A stretch of DNA of 64,000 bases from assembly GCF_036173105.1 (NCBI RefSeq), contig NZ_CP108053.1, positions 3,720,001 through 3,784,000 on the forward strand. Reading direction: 5' to 3'. The DNA comes from Streptomyces sp. NBC_00287. Its GTDB lineage: Bacteria; Actinomycetota; Actinomycetes; Streptomycetales; Streptomycetaceae. Positions 33,058 to 41,861 of the stretch are shown in pieces; the first letter of the stretch is position 1, and every line of letters starts with the position of its first letter. The notes under the pieces were generated by a model. It saw nothing but the letters and a program-made list of their open reading frames with translations, ran no database searches and was not told the origin of the DNA. The position numbers and the translations under genes are program-made.

Positions 33058-33094
33058 GGGCCGCCGCGTACCGAAGGATGGTACGGGGCGGCCC
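33058..33094 (-). terminator. Terminator between the permease and mec
   Basis: GGGCCGCC (33058-33065) pairs with GGCGGCCC (33087-33094), and the inner GTACC pairs with GGTAC, giving a two-part stem. On the minus strand it lies just downstream of the permease stop. Confidence 0.75.
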
Positions 33095-33111
33095 ACATAG
33101 TGAGCTGAGGG

Positions 33112-34428
33112 TCAGCCGACCTTCTCGAACTCCGGCTCACGGCGCTCCGTGATCTCGGGGTTGCGGGACTTCAGCACGGCCCAGCCGATGCCCAGCGCCG
33201 CCGCCCAGCCGGCCATCACGTACAGGCAGACGCGGGAGTCGGCGTCGTAGGCGATGAGGCCCGTGACGAAGAGCAGGAAGACGATGGCGACCCAGCTGCA
33301 CTTCGCGCCGCCGGGGGCCGGGAAGGACGAGGCCGGCAGGCGGCCGGCGTCGACCGCGCGGCGGTACATGACATGGCTGACCAGGATCATCAGCCAGGTC
33401 CAGATGCCGGCCGCGGTGGCGACGGAGACGACGTAGCCGAAGGCCTTCTCCGGGACGATGTAGTTCAGGACCACACCGATGCCCATGAAGAGCATGGAGA
33501 CGGTGATGCCGAAGGCGGGCGTCTTGGTGGACGACAGCTTGCTGAACACCCGCGGCGCCTCGCCGCTCTCGGCCAGGTTCCGCAGCATGCGGCCCGTGGA
33601 GTACATGCCCGAGTTGCAGGACGACAGGGCGGCGGTCAGCACGACGAAGTTGACGATGGCCGCGCCCGCCGGGATGCCGATCTTCGCGAAGGCCGCGACG
33701 AAGGGGCTGACGCCCTCCGAGAACTCGGTCCACTTGACCACGCACAGGATGACGGTGAGGGCACCGACGTAGAAGAGCGCGATACGCCAGGGCAGGGTGT
33801 TGATCGCCTTGGGGAGGGTCTTCTCCGGGTTCTCGGACTCGCCCGCGGTGACACCGACCAGCTCGACCGCGAGGTAGGCGAACATGACGCCCTGCAGGGT
33901 CATCAGGGACGAGCCGATGCCCTTGGGGAAGAAGCCGTCGAAGGCCCAGAGGTTGGAGACCGCAGCGGTGTCACCGGCGTTGCTGAAGCCGAAGGTGAGG
34001 ACGCCGAGGCCGATCACGATCATGCCGATCAGCGCGGTCACCTTGACCATCGAGAACCAGAACTCGATCTCGCCGAACAGCTTCACGGAGATCAGGTTGG
34101 CCGCGAACAGCAGCAGCAGGAACGCCAGCGCCGTGACCCATTGCGGGATGTCCGGGAACCAGTAGTTGACGTAGATCGCGGCGGCCGTGAGCTCGGCCAT
34201 GCCGGTGACGACCCACATCAGCCAGTACGTCCAGCCGGTGAAATAGCCGAAGAACGGGCCGAGGAACTCGCGGGAGTACTCCGCGAAGGAACCCGAGACC
34301 GGGCGGTAGAGGAGCAGCTCACCGAGCGCCCGCATGATGAAGAAGATGATGACGCCCGCGAGGGCGTACATGAGGCGGATTGAATGGAGCGTTCTACCTG
34401 ACCAGCGGTCTGCCGGTCGGTGGCGCAC
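33112..34428 (-). CDS. Amino acid permease, 5'-truncated (possible pseudogene)
   Basis: 438 codons from a GTG at 34428. From about residue 18 the protein is a normal APC-family amino acid permease (MYALAGVIIFFIMRALGELL, EYSREFLGPFFGYFTGWTYW, then ten further helices and an EITERREPEFEKVG tail). Intact relatives have some 40-60 extra residues at the front, with the first membrane helix and a GAIGTGLFLG motif. Here the preceding DNA is non-hydrophobic (RPADRWSGRTLHSIRL) and then AT-rich and non-coding, so helix 1 is missing. Either a 5' deletion or a non-standard start; function is doubtful. Confidence 0.75.
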   Translation of the reverse strand: MRHRPADRWSGRTLHSIRLMYALAGVIIFFIMRALGELLLYRPVSGSFAEYSREFLGPFFGYFTGWTYWLMWVVTGMAELTAAAIYVNYWFPDIPQWVTALAFLLLLFAANLISVKLFGEIEFWFSMVKVTALIGMIVIGLGVLTFGFSNAGDTAAVSNLWAFDGFFPKGIGSSLMTLQGVMFAYLAVELVGVTAGESENPEKTLPKAINTLPWRIALFYVGALTVILCVVKWTEFSEGVSPFVAAFAKIGIPAGAAIVNFVVLTAALSSCNSGMYSTGRMLRNLAESGEAPRVFSKLSSTKTPAFGITVSMLFMGIGVVLNYIVPEKAFGYVVSVATAAGIWTWLMILVSHVMYRRAVDAGRLPASSFPAPGGAKCSWVAIVFLLFVTGLIAYDADSRVCLYVMAGWAAALGIGWAVLKSRNPEITERREPEFEKVG

Positions 34429-34640
34429 CCGGTCGGAACATGGGTGGTGTTCGCCGGGCGGTCGTGAAGATTTATCACGGCCGCAATATTGATCGTCCGG
34501 GCGCTCTGTGGCGCATCACACAGGAAGAAGCGGACAAGCCGCGCACAAAAGGGACACAGTGGGCCGGGAGGGTGACGTGATCGTTATTCGGATTTGAGCG
34601 TCCGCTGAGCGAACACACGGATCGGTCACAACCACCACGA

Positions 34641-35246
34641 TCAGGGCATGAGCGTGGAGACGAGCGTCTCCTGGAGCCCGCCCAGCCAGAGGTACGCCAT
34701 CACCATCGGCTTACGAGGGTCCTCGTCCGGCAGCCGGTAGAGCAGGTCGGTGTCGTCCTCGTCGACGATGTCGAGGCGCGAGCCGATCGCCAGGCGCAGA
34801 TCGTTGAGGGCGCTGAGCCACTGGCGGGACTCCTCGGGGGTCAGCTTCAGCACCGCCCCGCCGTCACCGGCGGCGGTACTGAGCTCGTCCAGGGAGCGGA
34901 TCACCGCGAGGGCGTTCTCCCGCTTGCCGGCCCGCAGGTCGTTCTCGGTGTAGCGGCGGAACTCGGCGGAGTACGCGCGCTGTTCCTCGGCCTCCTGGGG
35001 TCCGGGCGTGCCCTCGGGGTCGCTGTAGGCGTCCGGGAACAGCCGGCGCAGAACAGGGTCGGCGGGCGGTTCGCTCGGGCCGTCGGCGAAGAGTTCGGCG
35101 AGCGGGTCGTCGGGGGTGTCCTCACCGGGTCCCGGGCCGATCAGCTCCAGGAGCTGTACGGCCAGTGACCGGATGATGGAGATCTCGACGTCGTCGAGCG
35201 CGACGGCCGCGCCGCCGCCGGGGAGCGGTTCGAAGGTTCCTGGCAT
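34641..35246 (-). CDS. DUF2017 domain-containing protein
   Basis: A 201-residue soluble protein with the DUF2017 pattern: an N-terminal VALDDVEISIIRSLAVQLLE and a C-terminal block WLSALNDLRLAIGSRLD to YLWLGGLQETLVS. A charged, Pro/Glu-rich central loop links them. DUF2017 commonly neighbours clpS in actinobacteria, as here (12 bases after clpS), suggesting a link to the Clp degradation pathway, but no activity is known. Confidence 0.93.
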   Translation of the reverse strand: MPGTFEPLPGGGAAVALDDVEISIIRSLAVQLLELIGPGPGEDTPDDPLAELFADGPSEPPADPVLRRLFPDAYSDPEGTPGPQEAEEQRAYSAEFRRYTENDLRAGKRENALAVIRSLDELSTAAGDGGAVLKLTPEESRQWLSALNDLRLAIGSRLDIVDEDDTDLLYRLPDEDPRKPMVMAYLWLGGLQETLVSTLMP

Positions 35247-35258
35247 CAGCGCTGGTCG

Positions 35259-35576
35259 CTACTTCCGGTCCTGCTGGAGGGTGGCCCACAGACCGTATCC
35301 GTGCATGGCCTGCACATCGCGTTCCATCTCCTCGCGGGTGCCGCTGGAGACGACCGCTCGGCCCTTGTGGTGGACGTCGAGCATGAGCTTGGTGGCCTTG
35401 TCCTTGGAGTAGCCGAAGTACGTCTGGAAGACGTACGTCACATAGCTCATGAGGTTGACCGGGTCATTGTGGACGATCGTGACCCAGGGGACGTCGGGCT
35501 CGGGAACGGCGAATACCTCTTCCGCCGACTCGGTGCGTTCGATCTCTACGGGAGCGGGTGACGTCACATGGCCCAT
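35259..35576 (-). CDS. clpS: ATP-dependent Clp protease adaptor ClpS
   Basis: A 105-residue adaptor that delivers N-end-rule substrates to ClpA/ClpC-type proteases. The signature PWVTIVHNDPVNLMSYVTYV, with the Asn-Asp pocket residues and Met recognition positions, and the HHKGRAVVSSGTREEMERD segment are present. ATG 35576 is chosen over an upstream in-frame start four codons earlier. It lies 12 bases before the DUF2017 gene in a leftward pair. Confidence 0.95.
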   Translation of the reverse strand: MGHVTSPAPVEIERTESAEEVFAVPEPDVPWVTIVHNDPVNLMSYVTYVFQTYFGYSKDKATKLMLDVHHKGRAVVSSGTREEMERDVQAMHGYGLWATLQQDRK

Positions 35577-35633
35577 GCTGCCACGCACGCCCTAAATCGT
35601 CACACTGACGCGAAGTGCGGTAGCATCCTTGCC

Positions 35634-36980
35634 ATGAACACAGCGGACCTTGGGCTGCCGGTGGACGTTCCTTCTACGGCGCTCTTCACGGATCAGTACG
35701 AGCTGACGATGCTCCGCGCCGCCCTGAAAGCGGGCACGGCCGAACGGCGGAGTGTGTTCGAGGTCTTCACGCGCCGACTGCCGAACGGGCGCCGCTACGG
35801 CGTGGTCGCGGGCACCGGACGGGTGCTGGACGCCGTCGAGAACTTCCGGTTCGACGCGGGCGTCCTCGGCTTCCTGCGCGAGCGCGCCATCGTCGACGAG
35901 GAGACCCTGGACTGGCTCGCCGGCTACCGCTTCAGCGGCGACATCTGGGGCTACCCCGAGGGCGAGGTGTACTTCCCGGGTTCGCCGATCATGCGGGTGG
36001 AGGGCTCCTTCGCCGAGTGCGTGCTGCTGGAGACGGTGATCCTGTCGATCCTCAACCACGACTCGGCCATCGCCGCGGCGGCCTCCCGGATGTCCTCCGC
36101 CGCCGGGGAGCGGCCGCTGATCGAGATGGGCGCCCGGCGCACCCACGAACTGGCCGCGGTCGCCGCCGCGCGCGCCGCGTACGTCGGCGGCTTCGCCACC
36201 ACCTCCGACCTGGCGGCCGGTTTCCGCTACGGCATTCCGACCGTCGGCACCTCCGCGCACGCCTTCACCCTCCTCCACGACCGCGAGCGGGACGCCTTCC
36301 AGGCCCAGGTGAACTCGCTCGGCAGGGGCACGACCCTGCTCGTGGACACCTACGACGTCGCCGAGGCCGTCCGCATGGCCGTGGAGGTTGCCGGGCCCGA
36401 GTTGGGCGCGGTCCGTATCGACTCCGGGGACCTGCTCCTCGTGGCGCACCGGGTGCGCCAGCAGCTGGACGAGCTGGGCGCCCGGGACACGAAGATCATC
36501 GTGACCTCGGATCTCGACGAGTACGCCATCGCCTCGCTGGCGGCGGCGCCGGTGGACGCGTACGGGGTGGGCACCCAGCTGGTGACCGGCTCCGGGCACC
36601 CGACCTGCTCCATGGTCTACAAGCTGGTCGCCCGCGCCGAGTCCGCCGACCCCAAGGCGCCGCTGGTGCCGGTGGCGAAGAAGGCCACCGGCGGCAAGAC
36701 CTCCATCGGCGGCCGCAAGTGGGCGGCGCGCCGCCTCGACGAGTACGGCGCCGCCGAGGCCGAGGTCATCGGCACCGGCGCGGTGCCCGCGGAGCTGGCC
36801 GACCGGCAGCTGCTGGTGGAGCTGGTCAAGGGCGGCGAGGTCGTGGCGCGCGAGCCGCTGGACGTCGTACGGGACCGGCACATCGCCGCCCGGGCGGGGC
36901 TGCCGCTGTCCGCTACACAGCTCTCGCGAGGGGAACCCGTCATTCCGACGGAGTACGTCCATCTGCGCTCGGGTAGCTAA
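35634..36980 (+). CDS. pncB: Nicotinate phosphoribosyltransferase
   Basis: A 448-residue enzyme joining nicotinate to PRPP to give nicotinate mononucleotide in the Preiss-Handler NAD pathway. Marks are TDQYELTMLRAALKAG at the N-terminus, GTSAHAFTLLHDRERDAF with the phosphorylatable His, RIDSGDLLLVAHRVRQ, and GVGTQLVTGSGHP. It is read with pncA 75 bases downstream, so nicotinamide can be deamidated and recycled by consecutive gene products. ATG 35634 has only a weak ribosome site. Confidence 0.96.
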   Translation: MNTADLGLPVDVPSTALFTDQYELTMLRAALKAGTAERRSVFEVFTRRLPNGRRYGVVAGTGRVLDAVENFRFDAGVLGFLRERAIVDEETLDWLAGYRFSGDIWGYPEGEVYFPGSPIMRVEGSFAECVLLETVILSILNHDSAIAAAASRMSSAAGERPLIEMGARRTHELAAVAAARAAYVGGFATTSDLAAGFRYGIPTVGTSAHAFTLLHDRERDAFQAQVNSLGRGTTLLVDTYDVAEAVRMAVEVAGPELGAVRIDSGDLLLVAHRVRQQLDELGARDTKIIVTSDLDEYAIASLAAAPVDAYGVGTQLVTGSGHPTCSMVYKLVARAESADPKAPLVPVAKKATGGKTSIGGRKWAARRLDEYGAAEAEVIGTGAVPAELADRQLLVELVKGGEVVAREPLDVVRDRHIAARAGLPLSATQLSRGEPVIPTEYVHLRSGS

Positions 36981-37055
36981 TTGCGGTGCGCCCTCCCGCT
37001 GTGCCGCCCAAGTGTCTAGGCTCGTAAGTTCACTCAAAGTCGAAGGACGTCCACC

Positions 37056-37646
37056 ATGCGCCGCGCCTTGATCGTCGTTGACGTGCAGAACGACTTCTGC
37101 GAGGGGGGCAGCCTCGCGGTGGCCGGCGGCGCGGATGTCGCCGCCGCCATCACCGAGCTGGTCGGACAGGCCGCCGGTTCCGGGTACCAGCATGTGGTGG
37201 CCACCCGCGACCACCACATCGCGCCCGGCGGTCACTTCGCCGACAACCCCGACTACGTCCACTCCTGGCCGGCGCACTGTGTCGCGGGCACGGAGGGGGT
37301 CGGGTTCCACCCGAACTTCGCCCCGACGGTCGCCTCCGGCGCGATCGACGCCGTGTTCGACAAGGGGGCGTACGCGGCGGCGTACAGCGGGTTCGAGGGC
37401 GTCGACGAGAACGGCGTGACGCTCGCCGACTGGCTGCGGGCGCGGGAGGTCTCGGAGGTGGACGTGGTGGGCATCGCCACGGACCACTGTGTCCGCGCGA
37501 CCGCCGTGGACGCCGCCCGCGAAGGCTTCCGCACGCATGTCCTGCTGGACCTGACCGCGGGCGTCGCCGAGGAGACGACGGACCGGGCGCTGGAGGAGAT
37601 GCGCGAGGCCGGGGTGGAGCTCACCGGGAAGCCGGTCGTCGCCTAG
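37056..37646 (+). CDS. pncA: Nicotinamidase/isochorismatase-family amidase
   Basis: A 196-residue cysteine hydrolase converting nicotinamide to nicotinate. The triad is D9 (VVDVQNDFCEGG), K103 (DKGAY) and C145 (GIATDHCVRAT). D52, H54 and H60 in TRDHHIAPGGHF supply a metal site. The start is ATG 37056 after GAAGGAC. It follows pncB in the NAD salvage pair and its last four bases overlap the stop of the oppositely oriented hypothetical gene. Confidence 0.95.
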   Translation: MRRALIVVDVQNDFCEGGSLAVAGGADVAAAITELVGQAAGSGYQHVVATRDHHIAPGGHFADNPDYVHSWPAHCVAGTEGVGFHPNFAPTVASGAIDAVFDKGAYAAAYSGFEGVDENGVTLADWLRAREVSEVDVVGIATDHCVRATAVDAAREGFRTHVLLDLTAGVAEETTDRALEEMREAGVELTGKPVVA

Positions 37647-37987
37647 GCCTGGGCCGCCGGTCTTCGCAGCAGGGCTCTGATCGGGCGCCACAGCTCCTGG
37701 GCCAGTTCCGGGGCCGCCGCGACACCGTTGTCAGGGGTGGTCCGCCATATCAGGCCGTCGGGGTGGTGCAGGACCGCGGTGATCTCGTCCGGGGTCGGCG
37801 GGGCCGCGTTGCCGCGCAGGTAGACCGCTCGCAGGCCCAGATTGCGGAGCCTGGTCAGGGCCCGGGCACGGTTGCGGGCGTGGACCAGGAAGCGGACCGA
37901 GCCGGTGCCGTCGGCGGTGGGCATGGGCAGGTTCAGCGCCACCACCACGCTGCCGGTCGGCAGCTTGCAGAAACCTCCTGCGGCCAT
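37643..37987 (-). CDS. Conserved hypothetical protein
   Basis: A 114-residue protein with a central RFLVHARNRARALTRLRNLG helix (basic) followed by GLRAVYLRGNAAPPTPDEIT and HHPDGLIWRT. I recognise no family; similar short proteins with the same context are common in Streptomyces as I recall. Cytoplasmic, with no signal. It overlaps pncA tail to tail by four bases. Confidence 0.78.
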   Translation of the reverse strand: MAAGGFCKLPTGSVVVALNLPMPTADGTGSVRFLVHARNRARALTRLRNLGLRAVYLRGNAAPPTPDEITAVLHHPDGLIWRTTPDNGVAAAPELAQELWRPIRALLRRPAAQA

Positions 37988-38049
37988 GCGGTCACACCCC
38001 CGTGTGCGTCGGTGTCAATAAGAGAGCCACAGGACGCACCTAAACACGG

Positions 38050-38082
38050 ATCGGCGGCAACCCGCCAGGGGTTGCCGCCGAT
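38050..38082 (-). terminator. Terminator after the M6 metalloprotease gene
   Basis: A perfect 14-base stem (ATCGGCGGCAACCC at 38050-38063, GGGTTGCCGCCGAT at 38069-38082), loop of 5 bases, lies 26 bases beyond the protease stop on the minus strand. Confidence 0.88.
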
Positions 38083-38108
38083 ACGCTTCTGACCTGCGAA
38101 AACGCTCT

Positions 38109-40466
38109 TTACTTCGCCGCGGGCCCGATTTCGACCGAGATCGTCGAGCCGTTCTTGGCCTCCTTGACGATCTTGATCTTGGTGTTGGTGTCAGTGATCT
38201 TTACCCCGGCGAGCGGAGTCGCCGCGTCGTAGTAGGTGCTGGTCCGGTCGTTGAAGACCGGCACCCCCTTCGACGACGGGATCTTGGTCGCGACGTCCGC
38301 GTTGTGCAGCGTCAGACCGTCCGTGCGGTACAGGCTGAAAGGCGAGTCGTAGGCCTGGATCCGGCTGCGCATCAGCGTGCCGTCCGACCACTTCATCGCC
38401 GTCGGGTGCGAGTCGACCGGCAGGATCAGACCGGCGCCCGGGTGCTTGCTGGTGTTGTTGTCCGCCTGGGAGGTGTCCCACTTCCAGATCAACAGACCGT
38501 TCTGGTACGGGTAGTGCTCCACCCAGCTCGGACGGGTCCCGGAGAAGCCGAAGTTGTACGGGCCGACCTTCAGGGTCTTGTCGTACGACACGTACTGACG
38601 GTTCTCGGCGATGTAGTACTGCGCGTAGTCCTTGGTGAAGGACGCGCCCATGCGCGTAAAGCCGCTCGCGGTCCACGCGGCGTCCGCCGTCTCGGCGTTG
38701 TCGGTGAACAGCGCCGTGCCGTCCGCGGTCACCGAGATCCGGTCGGCCGCGAAGCCCTTCTCGGCCACACCGCCGTCGGTGGCGTAGCGGAAGCGCAGGT
38801 CGATCTTCTTGCCGGCGTAGGCGTCCAGCGGGAAGGACAGCTTCTTGTACGTCTCCGAGAAGCCGGAGAGCGCGGGCTTGTCCGAGCCGTCACGCCCGAT
38901 GGCCTGGCCGTCCACCGTGCCGTCGAGGGCGGTCCAGTTGGCGCCGCCGTCGGTGGAGACCTCGGTGTAGAGGTAGTCGTAGCCCGACTCGATGGCGTAC
39001 CAGCCGTCGAAGCCCAGCGTCGCCGAGGACTTGCCGGTGAGGTCGACGGAACGGGTCAGCGTGTTCTTGAGGTTGTCGCCGCTGCCGCTCCACCACTGGC
39101 TCGCGCCCTCGGCCGGGGCGACGATCTCGGTGGTGACCGCCTTCTTGGGCAGCTCGACGATGAGCGCCTGCTTGTTCTTGGTGTTGTACTCGGCGACGCC
39201 CAGCTTGTGCTTCGACTTGGTCGCGGCCTTCGCCGTCGCGTAGTCGAGCCAGCCCAGCTGGAGCTTGTCCCAGGCGGTCATGTCACCGGGCAGATCGCCG
39301 ATGGCCTCCTTGCCGGTGCCGAGCCAGGAGCCGGAGGACATCAGGGTCCAGAAGCCGGTGGAGTTCTCGCCGCCGCCGGAGGTGTCGTAGTGGTCCGGCA
39401 GACCGAGGTCGTGGCCGTACTCGTGGGCGAAGACGCCGAGTCCGCCGTTCTCCGGCTGGACCGTGTAGTCGCCGACCCAGATGCCGGTGTCACCGATCTG
39501 CGCGCCGCCGAGCCGGTTGTTGTCGGGGCCGGTGGCGCCGGCGTCGGTGCCGAAGGCGTACCAGCGGTGGGCCCAGATAGCGTCCTCGCCCTGTGCGCCG
39601 CCGCCCGCGGACTCGTCCTCACCGGCGTGCACGACCTGGAAGTGGTCGATGTAGCCGTCGGACTCGTTGAAGTCGCCGTCGCCGTCGAAGTCGTAGCGGT
39701 CCCACTGGTCGAACTGCTTGACGTCCGCCTGGATCTCGGCGTCGGTCCGCCCCGCTGCCTTCTGCTGGGCGACCCAGGCCGTCACACCGTCGCTGACGAT
39801 GTTCCAGACGCTCGGGCAGTTGGTCTCACCGCACTTGTTGTTGCCGTAACGGGCCTCGTTGTAGGGGACCTTGACCCAGTCGGAGACCTCGCCCTCGATG
39901 GAGTAGCGGCCCGAGGACTGCTTCTCGTAGTACTTCTTCATCGACTCGACACCCTTGCCGGTGCCGAAGTAGAGGTCCTCGAAGTGCTTCTGGTTGTAGT
40001 CCGCCTGCCAGGCCGTGCTGTTGTCCTGGGCGCGGTCCGGCTCGGCTATCTGGTTGTGGGCCGGGCCGGGGGTGCCGCCGAAGTCGGGCATGGTCTGGTC
40101 GCCGAACTCGACCAGGATCGTGAAGATCTTGTCGGTCTTCTCGCGACCGAGCTCGACGTACTTGCTGTCGCCCTTCTTGCTCTTGAGCTCGACGACCTGG
40201 GAGCCCTCGCGCTCCTTCACGTTGGCCTTGCCGGATATGACCTGGTTCAGGGCCTCTTCGCGCTGGGCTTCCTGGGTCTGGCTCAGCGGGCCGTCGAGGT
40301 TGTGCTCGTGCTCTTCGTGCACCGGCGCCGGGTCGTGCCGGTCGATGGCGGGGCTCTTGGCCGTGTCGTCGGCCTGGGCCATGGTGAACGTCGAGAACGT
40401 GGCGGTGGCCGCCGCGAACGCGACAGCCGTCGCGGCCGCTCTGAACGTCCAGGGTCTGCTGGTCAC
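38109..40466 (-). CDS. Immune-inhibitor-A-like M6 family metalloprotease, secreted
   Basis: A 785-residue extracellular zinc protease. The signal peptide (TSRPWTFRAAATAVAF to MAQADD) is cleaved near residue 32, followed by a roughly 80-residue propeptide. The M6 catalytic motif HEYGHDLGLPDHYD has H348, E349 and H352. C-terminal to it are MAM-like/immune-inhibitor beta domains (WWSGSGDNLKNTLTR, FDGWYAIESGYDYLYTEVS). Start GTG 40466 follows GGGGAGGAT. Streptomyces secrete such enzymes during growth on protein or development; substrate unknown. Confidence 0.96.
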   Translation of the reverse strand: MTSRPWTFRAAATAVAFAAATATFSTFTMAQADDTAKSPAIDRHDPAPVHEEHEHNLDGPLSQTQEAQREEALNQVISGKANVKEREGSQVVELKSKKGDSKYVELGREKTDKIFTILVEFGDQTMPDFGGTPGPAHNQIAEPDRAQDNSTAWQADYNQKHFEDLYFGTGKGVESMKKYYEKQSSGRYSIEGEVSDWVKVPYNEARYGNNKCGETNCPSVWNIVSDGVTAWVAQQKAAGRTDAEIQADVKQFDQWDRYDFDGDGDFNESDGYIDHFQVVHAGEDESAGGGAQGEDAIWAHRWYAFGTDAGATGPDNNRLGGAQIGDTGIWVGDYTVQPENGGLGVFAHEYGHDLGLPDHYDTSGGGENSTGFWTLMSSGSWLGTGKEAIGDLPGDMTAWDKLQLGWLDYATAKAATKSKHKLGVAEYNTKNKQALIVELPKKAVTTEIVAPAEGASQWWSGSGDNLKNTLTRSVDLTGKSSATLGFDGWYAIESGYDYLYTEVSTDGGANWTALDGTVDGQAIGRDGSDKPALSGFSETYKKLSFPLDAYAGKKIDLRFRYATDGGVAEKGFAADRISVTADGTALFTDNAETADAAWTASGFTRMGASFTKDYAQYYIAENRQYVSYDKTLKVGPYNFGFSGTRPSWVEHYPYQNGLLIWKWDTSQADNNTSKHPGAGLILPVDSHPTAMKWSDGTLMRSRIQAYDSPFSLYRTDGLTLHNADVATKIPSSKGVPVFNDRTSTYYDAATPLAGVKITDTNTKIKIVKEAKNGSTISVEIGPAAK

Positions 40467-40550
40467 TTGAGATCCTCCCCCGCGTTCGAGCGCGCACGAC
40501 GGGAGGGTTCCTGGTCATGGAAAATTCGCGCGCGCGTGATCAACGCGTGT

Positions 40551-40612
40551 AGTCAAGTGACGACATTTGACTAGAGGTTCACCAGAAAAGACAGACCTTG
40601 ACTTGAGCAGGT
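40551..40612 (-). promoter_or_regulatory. TTGAC/GTCAA repeats upstream of the M6 protease gene
   Basis: AGTCAA (40551-40556) and TTGACT (40567-40572) form an inverted repeat; further TTGAC and GTCAA follow at about 40598-40615. Spacing and clustering fit a regulator site or promoter elements for the protease. Confidence 0.45.
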
Positions 40613-40737
40613 CAACTGCACTATGCGGAGTGGAGGTCCGCTTTACGGACGCCTGGAGCTCGCTCGACAGGCGCGCGACGCCGTCCACTTGGTGGACGCC
40701 ATGACTCCGTGCGCCCCCCATGCACCGGTACTGTTGG

Positions 40738-40756
40738 TTAGGTCACGCTTACGCTT
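40738..40756 (+). promoter_or_regulatory. Iron-box-like sequence (DmdR/IdeR type)
   Basis: TTAGGTCACGCTTACGCTT matches about 14 of 19 positions of the iron-regulator consensus TTAGGTTAGGCTTACCTAA. It lies 112 bases before the small membrane protein. The right half is weaker than the left. Confidence 0.35.
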
Positions 40757-40867
40757 CGTTCCGCTCGGGCATGCAGGCGATTAGAGTCGATTGGCGGAAC
40801 GCCCGGAAGCTGGCGGAATGCCAGGCCGACACCCCCGTGCACCCCCGATTCCGAGGACACGATCACC

Positions 40868-41128
40868 ATGCCTCGTCCGACCGCCGCCCAGCTCGCCTAC
40901 GGTTCGTGCACCGTGATCTTCTCGACCCTCGCCATGCTGCTGCTGTCACAGACGAGTTCGGGTGCGGGGATCGCGCTCATCGCCCTCGCGGCACTCGTCC
41001 TCGGACTGCTGGTCGCGCTGATCGTGCCGACGCCGAAGGCGCGCGTGATCGCGATCCGCAAGCCAGCCCCCGCCGTCACGGAAGACGCGCCCGTCCCGGC
41101 CCCGGTTCCCGAGCGCGCCGCGTCCTGA
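40868..41128 (+). CDS. Small membrane protein, hypothetical
   Basis: An 86-residue protein with two membrane helices (AYGSCTVIFSTLAMLLLS and IALIALAALVLGLLVALIV) and a cytoplasmic or external tail rich in Pro/Ala/Val (PAPAVTEDAPVPAPVPE). The nearest ribosome site is GAGGA 11 bases upstream. It is conserved in Streptomyces as I recall, of unknown function, and ends 2 bases before the convergent RDD gene. Confidence 0.82.
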   Translation: MPRPTAAQLAYGSCTVIFSTLAMLLLSQTSSGAGIALIALAALVLGLLVALIVPTPKARVIAIRKPAPAVTEDAPVPAPVPERAAS

Positions 41129-41130
41129 CG

Positions 41131-41772
41131 CTAGCGGGTGCTGACCACCACCGTCTTGGCCGCCTTGTCGTGCAGGCCCTGCTTGTAGGGCTTGTCGAAG
41201 AAGCTCCAGCCCCCACAGATGGCGGTCCAGACACAGGCGCAGCAGAAGGCGAACGGGATCCACAGCACCAAGGACCGCACCAGCGCGGTCTGTACGGAGG
41301 GCGTGGAGCCGTTGTCCAGGTTGGCCACCCGCATGCCCAGCCACTTCTTGCCGAGCGTCTGGCCGGACCTGGAGATCATGAAGGTGTCGTAGCCGATGTA
41401 GAGCAGGGCGGCGATGAGCGACTGCCCGAGGGACTTGCCGTAGTCGACGTCGTCGGCGTTCACGTCCAGCTCGTTGACCCGGAACGCCCAGGTGAGCAGC
41501 CACACGACGACGGCCACCATCACCATGTCGATGATCCGCGCCAGCGTGCGCTTGCCGCTGTCGGCGAGCGGGGGCATGCCCGCGAGCGGGTCGGAGGGGT
41601 AACCGCCGCCGCCGTAGGGGTCACCGCCGTAGGGGCCGCCGCCCTGATGCGGAGGCGGCTGGCCGTAGGGCGAGCCGTCGCCCGCACCGGTGTCCCCGGA
41701 CGGGGGCTGCTTCCTGAACGGGTCGTCTTCCGGCGGCTGCTGACCGGAGCCGGGGGGCGGTTCACTGCTCAT
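41131..41772 (-). CDS. RDD-family membrane protein
   Basis: A 213-residue protein. A Gly/Pro/Tyr-rich disordered N-terminus of about 70 residues precedes the RDD domain (R-I-I-D-M-V..., ALLYIGYDTFMISRSGQTLGKKW LGMRV-like segment, then two more helices). RDD proteins are small multi-helix membrane proteins of uncertain function, sometimes transport-linked. It lies downstream of a larger RDD paralogue in the same direction. Confidence 0.92.
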   Translation of the reverse strand: MSSEPPPGSGQQPPEDDPFRKQPPSGDTGAGDGSPYGQPPPHQGGGPYGGDPYGGGGYPSDPLAGMPPLADSGKRTLARIIDMVMVAVVVWLLTWAFRVNELDVNADDVDYGKSLGQSLIAALLYIGYDTFMISRSGQTLGKKWLGMRVANLDNGSTPSVQTALVRSLVLWIPFAFCCACVWTAICGGWSFFDKPYKQGLHDKAAKTVVVSTR

Positions 41773-41861
41773 GGCCCGAGTCGACCGCGAACCCTCCGCG
41801 CGCGCATCCGGCGAGCGGCCGTCCGGGGTACGGAATCAACCGGGCAATTCGCCGTATCCGG

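Larger units (their letters stand above)
40467..40867. other. 401-base intergenic region between the M6 protease and a small membrane protein
   Basis: No convincing gene is seen. It contains four TTGAC/GTCAA elements (40551-40612) near the protease promoter, a perfect 7-base hairpin (CGTCCAC/GTGGACG at 40682-40698) and an iron-box-like site (40738-40756). The AT-richer stretch around 40560-40600 probably holds the minus-strand promoter of the protease. Confidence 0.5.

Noticed and set aside
38304..40574. A 756-codon plus-strand frame opposite the M6 protease
   Set aside because: It is a shadow of the protease's coding strand; composition is repetitive Val/Gly/Leu/Arg and has no motif.
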